From Mycobacterium sp. E3251 (GTDB taxonomy: Bacteria; Actinomycetota; Actinomycetes; Mycobacteriales; Mycobacteriaceae): a stretch of 64,000 nt of DNA. Location of the stretch: positions 1-64,000 of the forward strand of contig NZ_LZJF01000067.1 in the NCBI RefSeq assembly GCF_001666835.1, read 5' to 3'. Below the pieces are notes generated by a model that had not been told where the DNA came from, did no database searches, and worked only from the letters and a program-made list of their open reading frames with translations. Every line of letters starts with the position of its first letter. Position 1 is the stretch's first letter. The position numbers and the translations under genes were made by a program. Shown one piece after another: positions 19,037 through 27,251 of this stretch.

Positions 19037-19641
19037 CGATCTGAGCCGTCCCTGGTGCGCTCGTAGTACCGACGGACCCGGGCCCTGTTGCCGCAGTCGG
19101 CCGTACTGCACCAGCGGCGGTTCTGCCGGTGGCTGGTGTCGAGGAACAGCCATCCGCACTGGTCGTCGCCACATCGCTTGATGCGCGAGCCCGGGACCTC
19201 GGTCAGGAAGGTCACCGCTTCGACCGCGAGCCGGTGCAGTGGGGTTTGCGCCGTCAGCGCGGACTCCTCCCAGTTCGCGGCATCCTGACCGACGACCAGG
19301 CGGCTGGCCCGCAGCGCGGATCGGTAGGCGTCGGCGACTTTCCCGGAATCTCCGGCCGAAGCGCACCCCGTCCAGATGCGGTGCAGGGCCTCCCTGAGCA
19401 GCTTCGTCCGATGCAGCGCTCCGGTGGCGGCAACGCGGTCCAAGACGACGTCCGCGGCGAGGGTGCGCGCCTCGCGAAGCGACAACACCCCTGCGTGATG
19501 CGCCCAAGCCACCAGGTCCGGATAGTCCGATAAATAGTCCGCACGGCGCTGTGGGTCACCTCGCCATGCCACCGTGTTGACCAAATCGACTGCGGGATGG
19601 CCTCCGCGCAGATCGAGATTGGCCGCTTCCGACCGCGCCAT
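19018..19641 (-). CDS. CGNR zinc-finger regulator (ABATE domain)
   Basis: A 207-residue likely transcription regulator. The N-terminus (LDLRGGHPAVDLVNTVAW) is the ABATE stress-response domain; the C-terminus has RCGDDQCGWLFLDTSHRQNRRWCSTADCGNRARVRRYYER, a zinc finger with two Cys pairs ending in CGNR, used for DNA binding. It is divergent from an EamA exporter, with a 13-bp palindrome between the starts, suggesting it controls that gene and itself. A start at 19650, three codons earlier and touching the palindrome, is also possible. The 3' end overlaps the DUF4407 gene by 19 bases. Confidence 0.88.
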   Translation of the reverse strand: MARSEAANLDLRGGHPAVDLVNTVAWRGDPQRRADYLSDYPDLVAWAHHAGVLSLREARTLAADVVLDRVAATGALHRTKLLREALHRIWTGCASAGDSGKVADAYRSALRASRLVVGQDAANWEESALTAQTPLHRLAVEAVTFLTEVPGSRIKRCGDDQCGWLFLDTSHRQNRRWCSTADCGNRARVRRYYERTRDGSDRQAGGS

Positions 19642-19650
19642 CAGGAACAT

Positions 19651-19682
19651 GCTAATGGGTAAAGAATGATTTAACCATTAGC
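19651..19682. promoter_or_regulatory. Palindromic operator between CGNR regulator and EamA exporter
   Basis: Arms GCTAATGGGTAAA (19651-19663) and TTTAACCATTAGC (19670-19682) pair at 12 of 13 positions around a 6-base spacer. It is the most AT-rich stretch in the region and fills most of the 60-bp divergent gap. A possible -10 for the regulator (TAGCAT on the minus strand) overlaps the left end. Confidence 0.75.
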
Positions 19683-19703
19683 ACGACGGGTATCCGCCCG
19701 ACC

Positions 19704-20666
19704 ATGAGCCGGATTCCCGCACACTCACTGGACCGGGCCGGGTTGGCAATCGGCGCCTTGTCCGTGTCGGCGTCAGCGGTGCTGCTCAAGCTGGCCGCCG
19801 CTACGCCGGCCACCGCCACGGCCGCGCGCTGTCTGATCGCGTTGCCCGTGGTCGTGATCCTTGCGATCCCCGAATGGCAACACCGCGGTGGCTTGCCACG
19901 GCGCGGGCTGCTGTCGGCGATCGTGTGTGGCGTGTTGTTCGCCGGCGACATGTTGCTGTGGACGCAGGCCATCCCGGAAGTCGGCGCCGGCTTGTCCACG
20001 GTCATCGTCAATGCCCAAGTCGCTATTGTCCCGGTGCTCAGCTGGCTGGCCGATCGGGAGCGGATTTCGCGCCGATTCCTGCTGACGCTGCCCGCCCTGC
20101 TGGTTGGCGTGCTGCTCGCCGGTGGCGTACTCGAGCAAGGACTTTCGGGCTCCGATCCGACCCGCGGAACGGTGCACGCTGTGGGCGCAGCGGTCTGCTA
20201 CTCCGGTTTCCTGTTCCTGCTGCGGCGCGGCGGGCAAGCCGGCAGGCCCATTCAGACTTATGGCGTCGTGCTCGCGACGTCCGGGATCGTGGCGGTGGCC
20301 GTCGGCCCGTGGTGGCATGGTCTGGACATCTGGCCGGGCTGGCGCGCCCTCGCGTGGTTGACACTGGTTGCCATCACCGGGCAATTGTTCGGCTGGCTGC
20401 TTGTCGCGTTCTGCTCGGGCCGGCTACCCAGCACGGTGAGCTCCGCCCTCCTGTTGCTCACCCCGGTGGGCGCTGTCGCGCTCGGCGCGGTCGCGCTCGG
20501 CGAGCGCCCGTCTCCCCTTCAGCTTGCCGGTTGCGCACTCGTGCTGCTGGCGGGATATCTCGGAAGCACACGAATTGCCATGCCGGCCAACGCATCACAG
20601 GACGTGGATGCGCCCGATCGTTCCGCGGTTCGCGCAGTGCGTCCGCCGTCGGGCGCCCAGCGCTAG
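19704..20666 (+). CDS. EamA/DMT-family transporter
   Basis: A 320-residue integral membrane protein with about ten hydrophobic segments in two EamA repeats, for example LAIGALSVSASAVLLKLAA at the start and LLLLTPVGAVALGAVALGERPSPLQLAGCALVLLAG (repeat-two signature) near the C-terminus. Members export or import small metabolites. The divergent CGNR regulator and shared palindrome suggest substrate-responsive control. Substrate unknown. Confidence 0.88.
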   Translation: MSRIPAHSLDRAGLAIGALSVSASAVLLKLAAATPATATAARCLIALPVVVILAIPEWQHRGGLPRRGLLSAIVCGVLFAGDMLLWTQAIPEVGAGLSTVIVNAQVAIVPVLSWLADRERISRRFLLTLPALLVGVLLAGGVLEQGLSGSDPTRGTVHAVGAAVCYSGFLFLLRRGGQAGRPIQTYGVVLATSGIVAVAVGPWWHGLDIWPGWRALAWLTLVAITGQLFGWLLVAFCSGRLPSTVSSALLLLTPVGAVALGAVALGERPSPLQLAGCALVLLAGYLGSTRIAMPANASQDVDAPDRSAVRAVRPPSGAQR

Positions 20667-20673
20667 GATCCGC

Positions 20674-21492
20674 CTATTCGTCGCCGAAGGCGGCATAGAG
20701 TTCCGGCAGGAAGGCCGCCAGGTGATTCATCTCCTGGGCGCAGTGGACCATCAGATTGCGAGCGCCGGCTTCCGCGTTACCGAGCACCCGCGAGGCGATC
20801 GGGCGCACCGCGCGTGATGCGACACCGGGGACGTTGCGCACTTCGATGTGCCGTCCGCCCATCCAGAATCGTGACCGCATCTCGGCCCCGTTCGGCGTCG
20901 ACCGGACGTGGTGAATGAACCATCCGACGTCCACCGGGGCCTCGCTGGATCCCAAGCGGGCGCAGATCGCCACCGCACCGGCGCCGTCGGGCGGGCAGCC
21001 CATCGCCGCCGGATCGACGAATTGGATTGCGCCGTTGAGCATTGTCGAGCCGATGTACTCGCTGATCAGTGACCAGCGGCCGACGTAGCGTTCGGCGCCC
21101 CGGCGGCCGTCGTCTTCAACGCCCGAGCCGTCTTTCCAGGCGGCGTGCAGATGGGCCCGGGGATGCCACAGCTTGTAACGGCGGGTGTCGCAGCCGTGCC
21201 AGCCGAACCACCACGACCACATCTGCGGCGTGACGCCCGGCATGTCGGTGCGGACCGACACCTGGTAGCCACCGTCGTCGAGGACCCCATAACCGTTCTC
21301 GGTCCGCTGGTATCCGTCGTCGGCGACGCGCGCGGCCTCGTCGAACGACGACAGCGCCATGGCGCCTTGTGGGCCGTGTTCGAGTGCCTCGACGACATGG
21401 CGTGGCAGCGGGGCCATCTCGGGCGTGAAGAACTTGCCGAACGGGGTCTTCGCGTCGTCACCGCGATACCCCAGATACAGGTCGCCGGCCAT
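20674..21492 (-). CDS. DAPG hydrolase-like (PhlG family) C-C bond hydrolase
   Basis: A 272-residue protein starting MAGDLYLGYRGDDAKTPFG that resembles zinc-dependent PhlG/PhlG-like hydrolases, which cleave an acyl group from phloroglucinol-type rings by retro-Claisen hydrolysis. Candidate metal-binding His residues are in FGWHGCDTRRYKLWHPRAHLH, in GWFIHHVR, and in HCAQEMNHLAAFLPELY. The ATG overlaps the oxidase stop by one base (TGATG). The open frame continues upstream through the oxidase gene, but that part is a shadow. The assignment is from pattern memory and not a search. Confidence 0.7.
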   Translation of the reverse strand: MAGDLYLGYRGDDAKTPFGKFFTPEMAPLPRHVVEALEHGPQGAMALSSFDEAARVADDGYQRTENGYGVLDDGGYQVSVRTDMPGVTPQMWSWWFGWHGCDTRRYKLWHPRAHLHAAWKDGSGVEDDGRRGAERYVGRWSLISEYIGSTMLNGAIQFVDPAAMGCPPDGAGAVAICARLGSSEAPVDVGWFIHHVRSTPNGAEMRSRFWMGGRHIEVRNVPGVASRAVRPIASRVLGNAEAGARNLMVHCAQEMNHLAAFLPELYAAFGDE

Positions 21493-22832
21493 CAGAGCCG
21501 CCCCATCCAGCTGTTGAACACTCCGTCGGGGTCGTACTCGGCGCGCACGCGGTCGAGTTTGGCCATCGCGGCGTCGCTGGCGAACCGCGCCGGACGCTGG
21601 CCGAGGTTCTCGTCGGCGAGCTGAATCCCGATGGCGAATTCGGACATCGCGGCCATGTTGGACCGCGCCCAGTCGGCGTACTTCGCCTCGTCGGCCGGGT
21701 CCTTCCACGAACCGTAGAGGGCCAGGTAGATGTCGCCCTCGATGCTGTAGGCCATGTCCTGGCGGGGAGGGCACGGGCCCCAGTTCAGCCACAGGAAATG
21801 CGCCGGGTGCGGGGGCATGGTGTCCAGGATCGTCCGGATGCCCGGAAGCAGGTCCTCGGCCGGCGCCGACGTCCACATGTTGTCGACCGCGTAGTAATGA
21901 TCGGACAGATAGTGGCTCATCGCGACGTCGTACCAGGTCGCCAGATCGGTTGGCATATAAGGGATTTTGACCAGCGCCTGATCGGCGACCGGGCAGGTGC
22001 CGAACAGGGCGAGCGCCTTTTCCGCCTCCGCATCGGAGTCCGCGAAGGCGGGTGACGCCAGCGAGATGACCGGGGTGTCGATGCCCATGTTCGGTTCGCC
22101 GCGGGATGCCACGGCCTGCAGCTCGACTCGGGGGTCCACTTCGGCACTGACCGCGCGGGTCCACGTGAAGACCTCGTCGGCGAGCTCGAACGGATAGACA
22201 TAGACGCTGGTGCCGCAGGCGGCGGGGCGCGGATAAAGCTTCAGATAGAACGACGTGACCACGGCGAAGAATCCGGGTCCGGCACCACGGGCAGCCCAGT
22301 AGAGATCGGCGTTGTTGCTGGCGTCGCAGTGAATCCGTTCGCCTTCGGCGGTGACGACATCGAGGCCCACGACACTCTCGCAGGCCGGGCCCCAAATGCG
22401 GCTGTTCCAGCCGTATCCGCCCTGCAAGAGGTAGCCACCGAGGCAGACCCCTTTGCAGTGACCCCCGGGAAAGAACAGGCCCTGCGCCTCGAGGTCGGCC
22501 ATGAGCAGGCTGCCGCCCTTGCCCGGACCCACTCGGGCGAGCCCCTTTTCGGCGTCGATGGAAACGTGGTCGAGACGGCTGACGTCGAGCAGCACGGAGC
22601 CGTCGCGCAGGTGGCTGGCCGCGAAGCTGTGGCCGCCCGAGACGATGCTGACCTTCAGCCCGTGGGCCTTCGCATGGCGGATACCGGCGACGATGTCGTC
22701 GGTGTCAACGGCCTGCACGATCACTTCGGGGTAGCGTTCGGGCACCCGCTGGTGCCAGACGGTGCCACGACGGGCCGCCTCGTAGCCGTCGTCGCCGCGG
22801 AAATAGTGCCGCCCGGCCGGTAGCCCGCTCAT
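21492..22832 (-). CDS. BBE-like FAD-dependent oxidase (VAO/PCMH family)
   Basis: A 446-residue flavoprotein with the FAD-binding PCMH domain at about residues 35-210. SGGHSFAASHL gives the His for 8-alpha-histidyl FAD linkage, and GGHCKGVCLGGYLLQGGYG offers a Cys for the second (6-S-cysteinyl) link typical of berberine-bridge-type enzymes. The C-terminus FNSWMGRL follows a DPDGVFN motif, the usual BBE tail. It oxidises an alcohol or aromatic substrate with O2 as acceptor. It is coupled to the PhlG-like hydrolase and divergent from IclR, so the pair probably degrades a phenolic or polyketide-like compound. Confidence 0.88.
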   Translation of the reverse strand: MSGLPAGRHYFRGDDGYEAARRGTVWHQRVPERYPEVIVQAVDTDDIVAGIRHAKAHGLKVSIVSGGHSFAASHLRDGSVLLDVSRLDHVSIDAEKGLARVGPGKGGSLLMADLEAQGLFFPGGHCKGVCLGGYLLQGGYGWNSRIWGPACESVVGLDVVTAEGERIHCDASNNADLYWAARGAGPGFFAVVTSFYLKLYPRPAACGTSVYVYPFELADEVFTWTRAVSAEVDPRVELQAVASRGEPNMGIDTPVISLASPAFADSDAEAEKALALFGTCPVADQALVKIPYMPTDLATWYDVAMSHYLSDHYYAVDNMWTSAPAEDLLPGIRTILDTMPPHPAHFLWLNWGPCPPRQDMAYSIEGDIYLALYGSWKDPADEAKYADWARSNMAAMSEFAIGIQLADENLGQRPARFASDAAMAKLDRVRAEYDPDGVFNSWMGRL

Positions 22833-22846
22833 CTGGAATCTCCTCT

Positions 22847-22883
22847 GATTCGCATTACGGATCTTTACGATTCGCGATGCGGA
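22847..22883. promoter_or_regulatory. Direct repeats 22 bp apart, candidate IclR operator
   Basis: GATTCGCATTACGGA (22847-22861) and GATTCGCGATGCGGA (22869-22883) match at 12 of 15 positions and start 22 bp apart, on the same helix face. They fill the 67-bp divergent gap between the oxidase and the IclR regulator, ending just before the regulator's -10. Confidence 0.6.
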
Positions 22884-22887
22884 ACAC

Positions 22888-22893
22888 TATAGT
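22888..22893 (+). promoter_or_regulatory. -10 element of leaderless iclR-type promoter
   Basis: TATAGT fits TANNNT and is followed by exactly six bases and then the ATG at 22900, the standard mycobacterial leaderless layout. No ribosome site precedes the ATG. Confidence 0.65.
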
Positions 22894-22899
22894 AGACGA

Positions 22900-23646
22900 A
22901 TGCCGTCCTCGGGGGAAAACTTTGCAGCGGGACGCGACGAGGGGATCCAGGTATTGCGGCGCGCCGCCGCCGCGCTGGACGAGATCGCCGCCGAGCCAGG
23001 ACGGTTGCGTCTGGTCGACCTCGGTGAGCGACTCGGGCTGGCCAAGTCGACGGTCCGTCGGCTGCTGGTGGGCCTGGTCGAGGTCGGACTCGCCAGTGTC
23101 GATCCACAGGGCCGTTTCTCCCTCGGCGACCGATTGCTGGCGTTCGGCAATTCCGACGGCGCGCACATCGCGGCGGTGTTCCGGCCAACGATCGAACGGG
23201 TAGCGCGCGCGACCGACGGCGAGACGGTCGACCTCTCGGTATTGCGTGGCCGGCGAATGTGGTTCGTCGACCAGATCGAATCGTCGCATCGGCTTCGCGC
23301 CGTGTCGGCTGTCGGCGTCCGGTTCCCCCTGGAGTCGACCGCCAACGGCAAAGCGGCCCTGGCGGCGCTCGACGGCGCCGACGCCGAGGCGGTGATCTCT
23401 CGCTTGGATCCCGGGTCCGCCGACCGACTCCGCGCCGAGGTGGCCGAGATCCGGCGCACCGGAATCGCTTTCGATCGAGACGAACACACACCGGGAATTT
23501 CGGCGGCCGCGATCGCACGACGCGCGTTGGGCGACAATCTGGTTGCTATCTCGGTGCCGGCACCTACGGAGCGCTTCCGGGAAAAGGAACAGCGCATCGT
23601 GGCGGCATTGCGCGCGGCCGGCGAATCGGCGGCCTGGCCGCGCTAG
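22900..23646 (+). CDS. IclR-family transcriptional regulator
   Basis: A 248-residue regulator. The N-terminal winged helix-turn-helix is seen in LRLVDLGERLGLAKSTVRRLLVGLVEVGLASVDPQGRFSLGD (about residues 34-75), followed by the effector domain with GETVDLSVLRGRRMWFVDQIES and the conserved PLESTANGKAALAAL and GISAAAIA segments. It likely controls the divergent oxidase and hydrolase genes, binding a related aromatic effector. The start is fixed by the leaderless -10. Confidence 0.93.
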   Translation: MPSSGENFAAGRDEGIQVLRRAAAALDEIAAEPGRLRLVDLGERLGLAKSTVRRLLVGLVEVGLASVDPQGRFSLGDRLLAFGNSDGAHIAAVFRPTIERVARATDGETVDLSVLRGRRMWFVDQIESSHRLRAVSAVGVRFPLESTANGKAALAALDGADAEAVISRLDPGSADRLRAEVAEIRRTGIAFDRDEHTPGISAAAIARRALGDNLVAISVPAPTERFREKEQRIVAALRAAGESAAWPR

Positions 23647-23735
23647 GGTCGGCCGAGCACGGTGACGCCGACTGGAGTTGGAGACGGCCGGGTTACCCCT
23701 CGAAAGCTCGGCCGTCCCAACGTCTTGATGCCCGC

Positions 23736-24023
23736 TCAGCAGGGCAATGCGGCGGAGGAGAACAGCGTTCCCCACTCGTGCCGGGCCGCCGATTGCGCGT
23801 CGGTGAAGCTCGGTGTCTTTTCGCCGTCGCCGGCCAGGTGTACCAGCGCCCACGCCATCGCGAATACCGGCACCTTGTGCCGCAATGCCGCGCTGTGCAA
23901 TTCGTCCAAGGCAGCTTCCGACGGGCATCGGCGAAGGCCGATGAGAATGCCGCGCGCGGTGTCGAGGATGCGACCAGAGTGTGGGCCGCACGAGGTCTGG
24001 GCGGGAACCCAGTTCGTCGTCAT
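23736..24023 (-). CDS. Small ANTAR-domain protein
   Basis: A 95-residue protein whose core, ARGILIGLRRCPSEAALDELHSAALRHKVPVFAMAWALVHLAG, follows the three-helix ANTAR pattern that binds paired RNA hairpins to prevent transcription termination. No sensor domain is attached. A strong AGGAGGT ribosome site lies 11 bases before the ATG, which supports a real gene. It sits alone between iclR and the WS/DGAT gene. The usual ANTAR target, a two-hairpin leader, was not identified nearby. Confidence 0.72.
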   Translation of the reverse strand: MTTNWVPAQTSCGPHSGRILDTARGILIGLRRCPSEAALDELHSAALRHKVPVFAMAWALVHLAGDGEKTPSFTDAQSAARHEWGTLFSSAALPC

Positions 24024-24267
24024 GTTGTGGATACCTCCTGCGGCGCCGTCACGAATCCGCTACTCGCAAAGCGGACGAGGAATTCCTGCGCAACGCATCA
24101 TCGCGGCCGCAAACCTCAAAGGCGCCCTGTGCCATGATTTGTCGATATTTCGCGTTGTGCCAGACAACCGCCGAGATCGATACCTGCCTGTGACCGTTCC
24201 GGGATCGGTTGCTAATCAACCAATCCGGTGAAGTGCCTGCCCGGTGCCGTAATCCATGAACTTCGGA

Positions 24268-25632
24268 TCAGGTTGCCAAAGACAATAATTCGTCGAAGCC
24301 GGCGACCATAGCGTCATGGAAGACGTCGTAGTCGGGTATCGCGGTGGTATCGACGTTCAACCCGAGACCACACGTGTCGACATAGGTGAGAAGCGTGACG
24401 TTGACCGCCGCACCGATGGTGGGCCCGAACGCGTACTGCGCCCGCACCGCAGCGCCGCCGAGGTAGACGGGCACCGGAACGCCCGGCACATCGCTGGCCA
24501 CGAAATCGACATGGCGCAGCACCGAACCGATGTACCACCGGGGCACCAGGTTGAGCACCCCGGCGATCAATTGCGTGTAGGGCAGCGATCTTTCGTTCCG
24601 TACCGCCGCGGTGCGCTGCCGTATCGCCGCGATGCGCCTCGCCGGATCCGCCTCGCCGACGGGCACGTCGAAGCGCATCAGCGTGATCCGGTTCCCGCCA
24701 ATGCCATCGGCTTCGGTCCGCAGACTGATCGGCATGGTGATGTGCAAGTCGTTCACCGCCACGCCGTGCTTCTCGTGGTAGAGGCGAAGCCCGCCCGCCA
24801 CCCCGGCGACGAACGCGTCGTTCAGCGCCCCACCGCAACGGTGCGCCGCTTCCCGAAGCGGACGCGTCGGCACCTGATGCACCCCGAGACGCCGGATCAG
24901 GCCACGGTCCGTCGCAAGCGGTGACCCGGTTCGGCTGATCGGCCGGACGGTTCGGTAGACCGATGCCGCGGTGGTCGCCGCGGACCGGATGGTGGCGACG
25001 GGGCGCCGGACGCCGTCGTACATCAAACGTGGCACCAGGGAAACTGCCCCCGTCAGGGCGCTGTTGAGCAAGCCGGTGTCGTACCGCACGGCGTCGCGGT
25101 AGGGCCCGAGCAGCGCTGGGCCCACGACCTGCGGCTCGGGCGGCATGGGTTCCACGGGATACGGGTCTTCCGAGAGGTCGAACAGGTGCATCGCGATCTG
25201 GACCCCGCCGACCCCGTCGGTGAGCGCGTGGTGAAACTTGCAGATCACGGCCGCGCCGCCGTTTTCCAGACCCTCGACGAACGTCGTTTCCCACAGCGCG
25301 CGGGCCCGATCGAAGTCCTGCATCTCGGCCAATCGGGCCATCTCGAGCACGTCGTCGAGCGTTCCGGGGGCGGAGACCGTTGCTCGCCGCAGGTGGTAAT
25401 CGAGGTCGAAGTCCCGGTAATACTCCCATCGCGGCGGGACCGGCGGAGGCGACTGCACCACCCGCTGCCGGAACATGGGCAACGTGCGGCTGATCAGGTC
25501 GAACCGCTTCCGCACCTCCCCCCAGTCCGGGGTCCGGTCCAGAAGTACGACGCTGACCACCGTCGATCGCAGCCGTGGGTCAGTCTCCATCGCCCAGGTG
25601 AACGCGTCGGTGGCGCGCATGAATGCAGTCAT
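24268..25632 (-). CDS. WS/DGAT wax ester synthase/diacylglycerol acyltransferase
   Basis: A 454-residue acyltransferase starting MTAFMRATDAFTWAMETDP. The active-site motif HHALTDGVGG (HHxxxDG) is near residue 139. The C-terminal DUF1298-type region includes the conserved SDVPGVPVPVYLGGA stretch. Such enzymes join acyl-CoA to alcohols or diacylglycerol to make storage lipid. Mycobacteria carry many copies. An AAGGAG ribosome site lies before the ATG. Confidence 0.93.
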   Translation of the reverse strand: MTAFMRATDAFTWAMETDPRLRSTVVSVVLLDRTPDWGEVRKRFDLISRTLPMFRQRVVQSPPPVPPRWEYYRDFDLDYHLRRATVSAPGTLDDVLEMARLAEMQDFDRARALWETTFVEGLENGGAAVICKFHHALTDGVGGVQIAMHLFDLSEDPYPVEPMPPEPQVVGPALLGPYRDAVRYDTGLLNSALTGAVSLVPRLMYDGVRRPVATIRSAATTAASVYRTVRPISRTGSPLATDRGLIRRLGVHQVPTRPLREAAHRCGGALNDAFVAGVAGGLRLYHEKHGVAVNDLHITMPISLRTEADGIGGNRITLMRFDVPVGEADPARRIAAIRQRTAAVRNERSLPYTQLIAGVLNLVPRWYIGSVLRHVDFVASDVPGVPVPVYLGGAAVRAQYAFGPTIGAAVNVTLLTYVDTCGLGLNVDTTAIPDYDVFHDAMVAGFDELLSLAT

Positions 25633-25745
25633 GTCGGTGCTCCTTGCACCGAACGTACGACTGCGGGCGCCCTAGGTCACCGGGTTATCGGCAGCCGATG
25701 ACTTTGGTCCCCACAGTTAGCGCCTTTCGTCGACTGCCCGGCGCC

Positions 25746-26978
25746 CTACAGAATCGCCTTCCGATCCTTCGCCCTGGCGATGTCGTCCCAATCGACGTCG
25801 AGCTCGAGCAGGATCTCTTCCGTGTGCTGGCCGTGTTCGGGCGCACGCGCGGGCGCCGGCGGAGTCTCGTCGAACTGGACGGGCGCGGCGACAATGCGGT
25901 ACTTCTCGCCGTGGTCGTCGACGTTGGTCACCACGTACCCGTTCGGTTCGACCTGCGGATCGTTGAGCGTTTCCCGCGGCGTCGCCAGGGCGCCCCACAC
26001 GCCCGGCTCCTCCTCGAGCGCCTTCTGCCAGTGGGCGAGATCGTGGCGGGCGAACGCGTTGGTCAGGATCTCCGTGGCCTCCGCGGCGTTGGCGATCAGG
26101 TTGCTCGACGGCACGAATCGCTGATCGGTGGCCAGCTCGGCCAGGCCGACTCGCTCACAGAACCCTGCCCAGAACTTGTCCGGCTGCAAGAACACCAACT
26201 GGATCCACCTGCCGTCGCGGGTCTTGTACCTGTTCACCAGCGGGTTGATGGCCAGCCCCGGCGGTGCGCCCGGGATCCCGTCGATGTCGAAGAAATCGGC
26301 CGCCGAGATGGACGGCGCTATCGCCCACATCGCCTGCGCCAGCAGCGAGGAGTCGACGATCGTCGGTTCGCCGGTGCGTTCGCGGTGGAACAGCGCGGCG
26401 CAAACGCCACCGGCGAGCGTCGCCCCACCTTGAAGATCACCGAACCCCGGACCCTGCACCGCGGGCGTGTCCGTGCCGAACGGCGTGAGCGTGTACGCGA
26501 CCCCGCCGCGCGCCAGGTAGGTGGCCGCGTCGAACCCGCCACGGTCGCGGTCCGGCCCCCGCACCCCCAGACCGGTGCCTCGCGCGATGATGATCTTCGG
26601 GTTGAACGAGCGGATGTCGTCCACGGTCAGCCGGGCCCGCTCGAGCGCACCCGGCAGCCAATTGGTAAGGAACACATCGGCACTGGCCAACAGGCGGCCG
26701 AACAGCTCGCGACCCGTGTCGGATTTGATGTCGATGGCGATGCTGCGCTTACCGCGGTTGCCCAGCTCGAGGATGAAGTCGGCGTCCGGGCGCGCCGCCT
26801 GCCGGGTGAAGCCGCCGACGACCAGCGCGCGCCCGGGGTCACCCGAGGCGACACCCTCGACCTTGATCACGTCGGCGCCCCAGTCCGACAGGGCCGCACC
26901 GGCCGATGGCACGTAGGTCCACGATGCCAATTCGACCACCCGCACCCCGTGCAGGACACCACCGCGCACGCCAGACAT
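25746..26978 (-). CDS. CaiB/BaiF family III CoA transferase
   Basis: A 410-residue protein starting MSGVRGGVLHGVRVVELASW, with the family opening GVRVVELASWTYVPSAGAALSDWGADVIKVE and the middle block YLARGGVAYTLTPFGT. Family III transferases move CoA between acids through an aspartyl-CoA intermediate. It is divergent from the SDR-E1-lipoyl operon and probably activates the same substrate. The ATG at 26978, with GAGGGAG upstream, is preferred to an in-frame TTG two codons earlier. Confidence 0.9.
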   Translation of the reverse strand: MSGVRGGVLHGVRVVELASWTYVPSAGAALSDWGADVIKVEGVASGDPGRALVVGGFTRQAARPDADFILELGNRGKRSIAIDIKSDTGRELFGRLLASADVFLTNWLPGALERARLTVDDIRSFNPKIIIARGTGLGVRGPDRDRGGFDAATYLARGGVAYTLTPFGTDTPAVQGPGFGDLQGGATLAGGVCAALFHRERTGEPTIVDSSLLAQAMWAIAPSISAADFFDIDGIPGAPPGLAINPLVNRYKTRDGRWIQLVFLQPDKFWAGFCERVGLAELATDQRFVPSSNLIANAAEATEILTNAFARHDLAHWQKALEEEPGVWGALATPRETLNDPQVEPNGYVVTNVDDHGEKYRIVAAPVQFDETPPAPARAPEHGQHTEEILLELDVDWDDIARAKDRKAIL

Positions 26979-27018
26979 CGCCAACTCCCTCGGTCGACCC
27001 GTTCATTCCTTGCTATTT

Positions 27019-27040
27019 TAGATATTCTAGCTAGTCTAGG
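27019..27040. promoter_or_regulatory. AT-rich candidate promoter/operator of the divergent clusters
   Basis: The sequence TAGATATTCTA (palindromic TAGA/TCTA arms) is followed by GCTAGTCTAGG, giving three TCTA/TAGA half sites within about 20 bases. It is the only AT-rich patch in the 273-bp gap between the CoA transferase and the SDR operon, about 40 bp from the CoA transferase start. Assignment is tentative. Confidence 0.4.
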
Positions 27041-27251
27041 GCGTAGTGGTAGCCCAACCGCAGGTCAGAGCAGTTTTTCGTGGAAGAGATGCGATGGATC
27101 CGACCGTTGGCACGATTCCGACGCCCCCCGCATATCCCCGCGAAAACGTGCGGCCGACGGAGTCGTTGCGGCCGCACCGGCGGCGACGCAAACCAATGCC
27201 GTTGGGCCCCAACGAGAGTTGCGATGCAGATACACGGACGAAGGACGGGCG

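Noticed and set aside
20674..22395. 573-codon minus-strand frame covering the hydrolase and most of the oxidase
   Set aside because: Only the part after 21492 looks like a protein family; the upstream part is Arg-rich shadow of the oxidase gene in another frame.
24314..25429. 371-codon minus-strand frame inside the WS/DGAT gene
   Set aside because: Different frame from the acyltransferase with HHxxxDG; low-complexity Arg/Gly composition and no motif.
25623..27251. Long in-frame extension upstream of the mycofactocin SDR
   Set aside because: It runs antisense to the CoA transferase gene; the SDR family start is at 27252.
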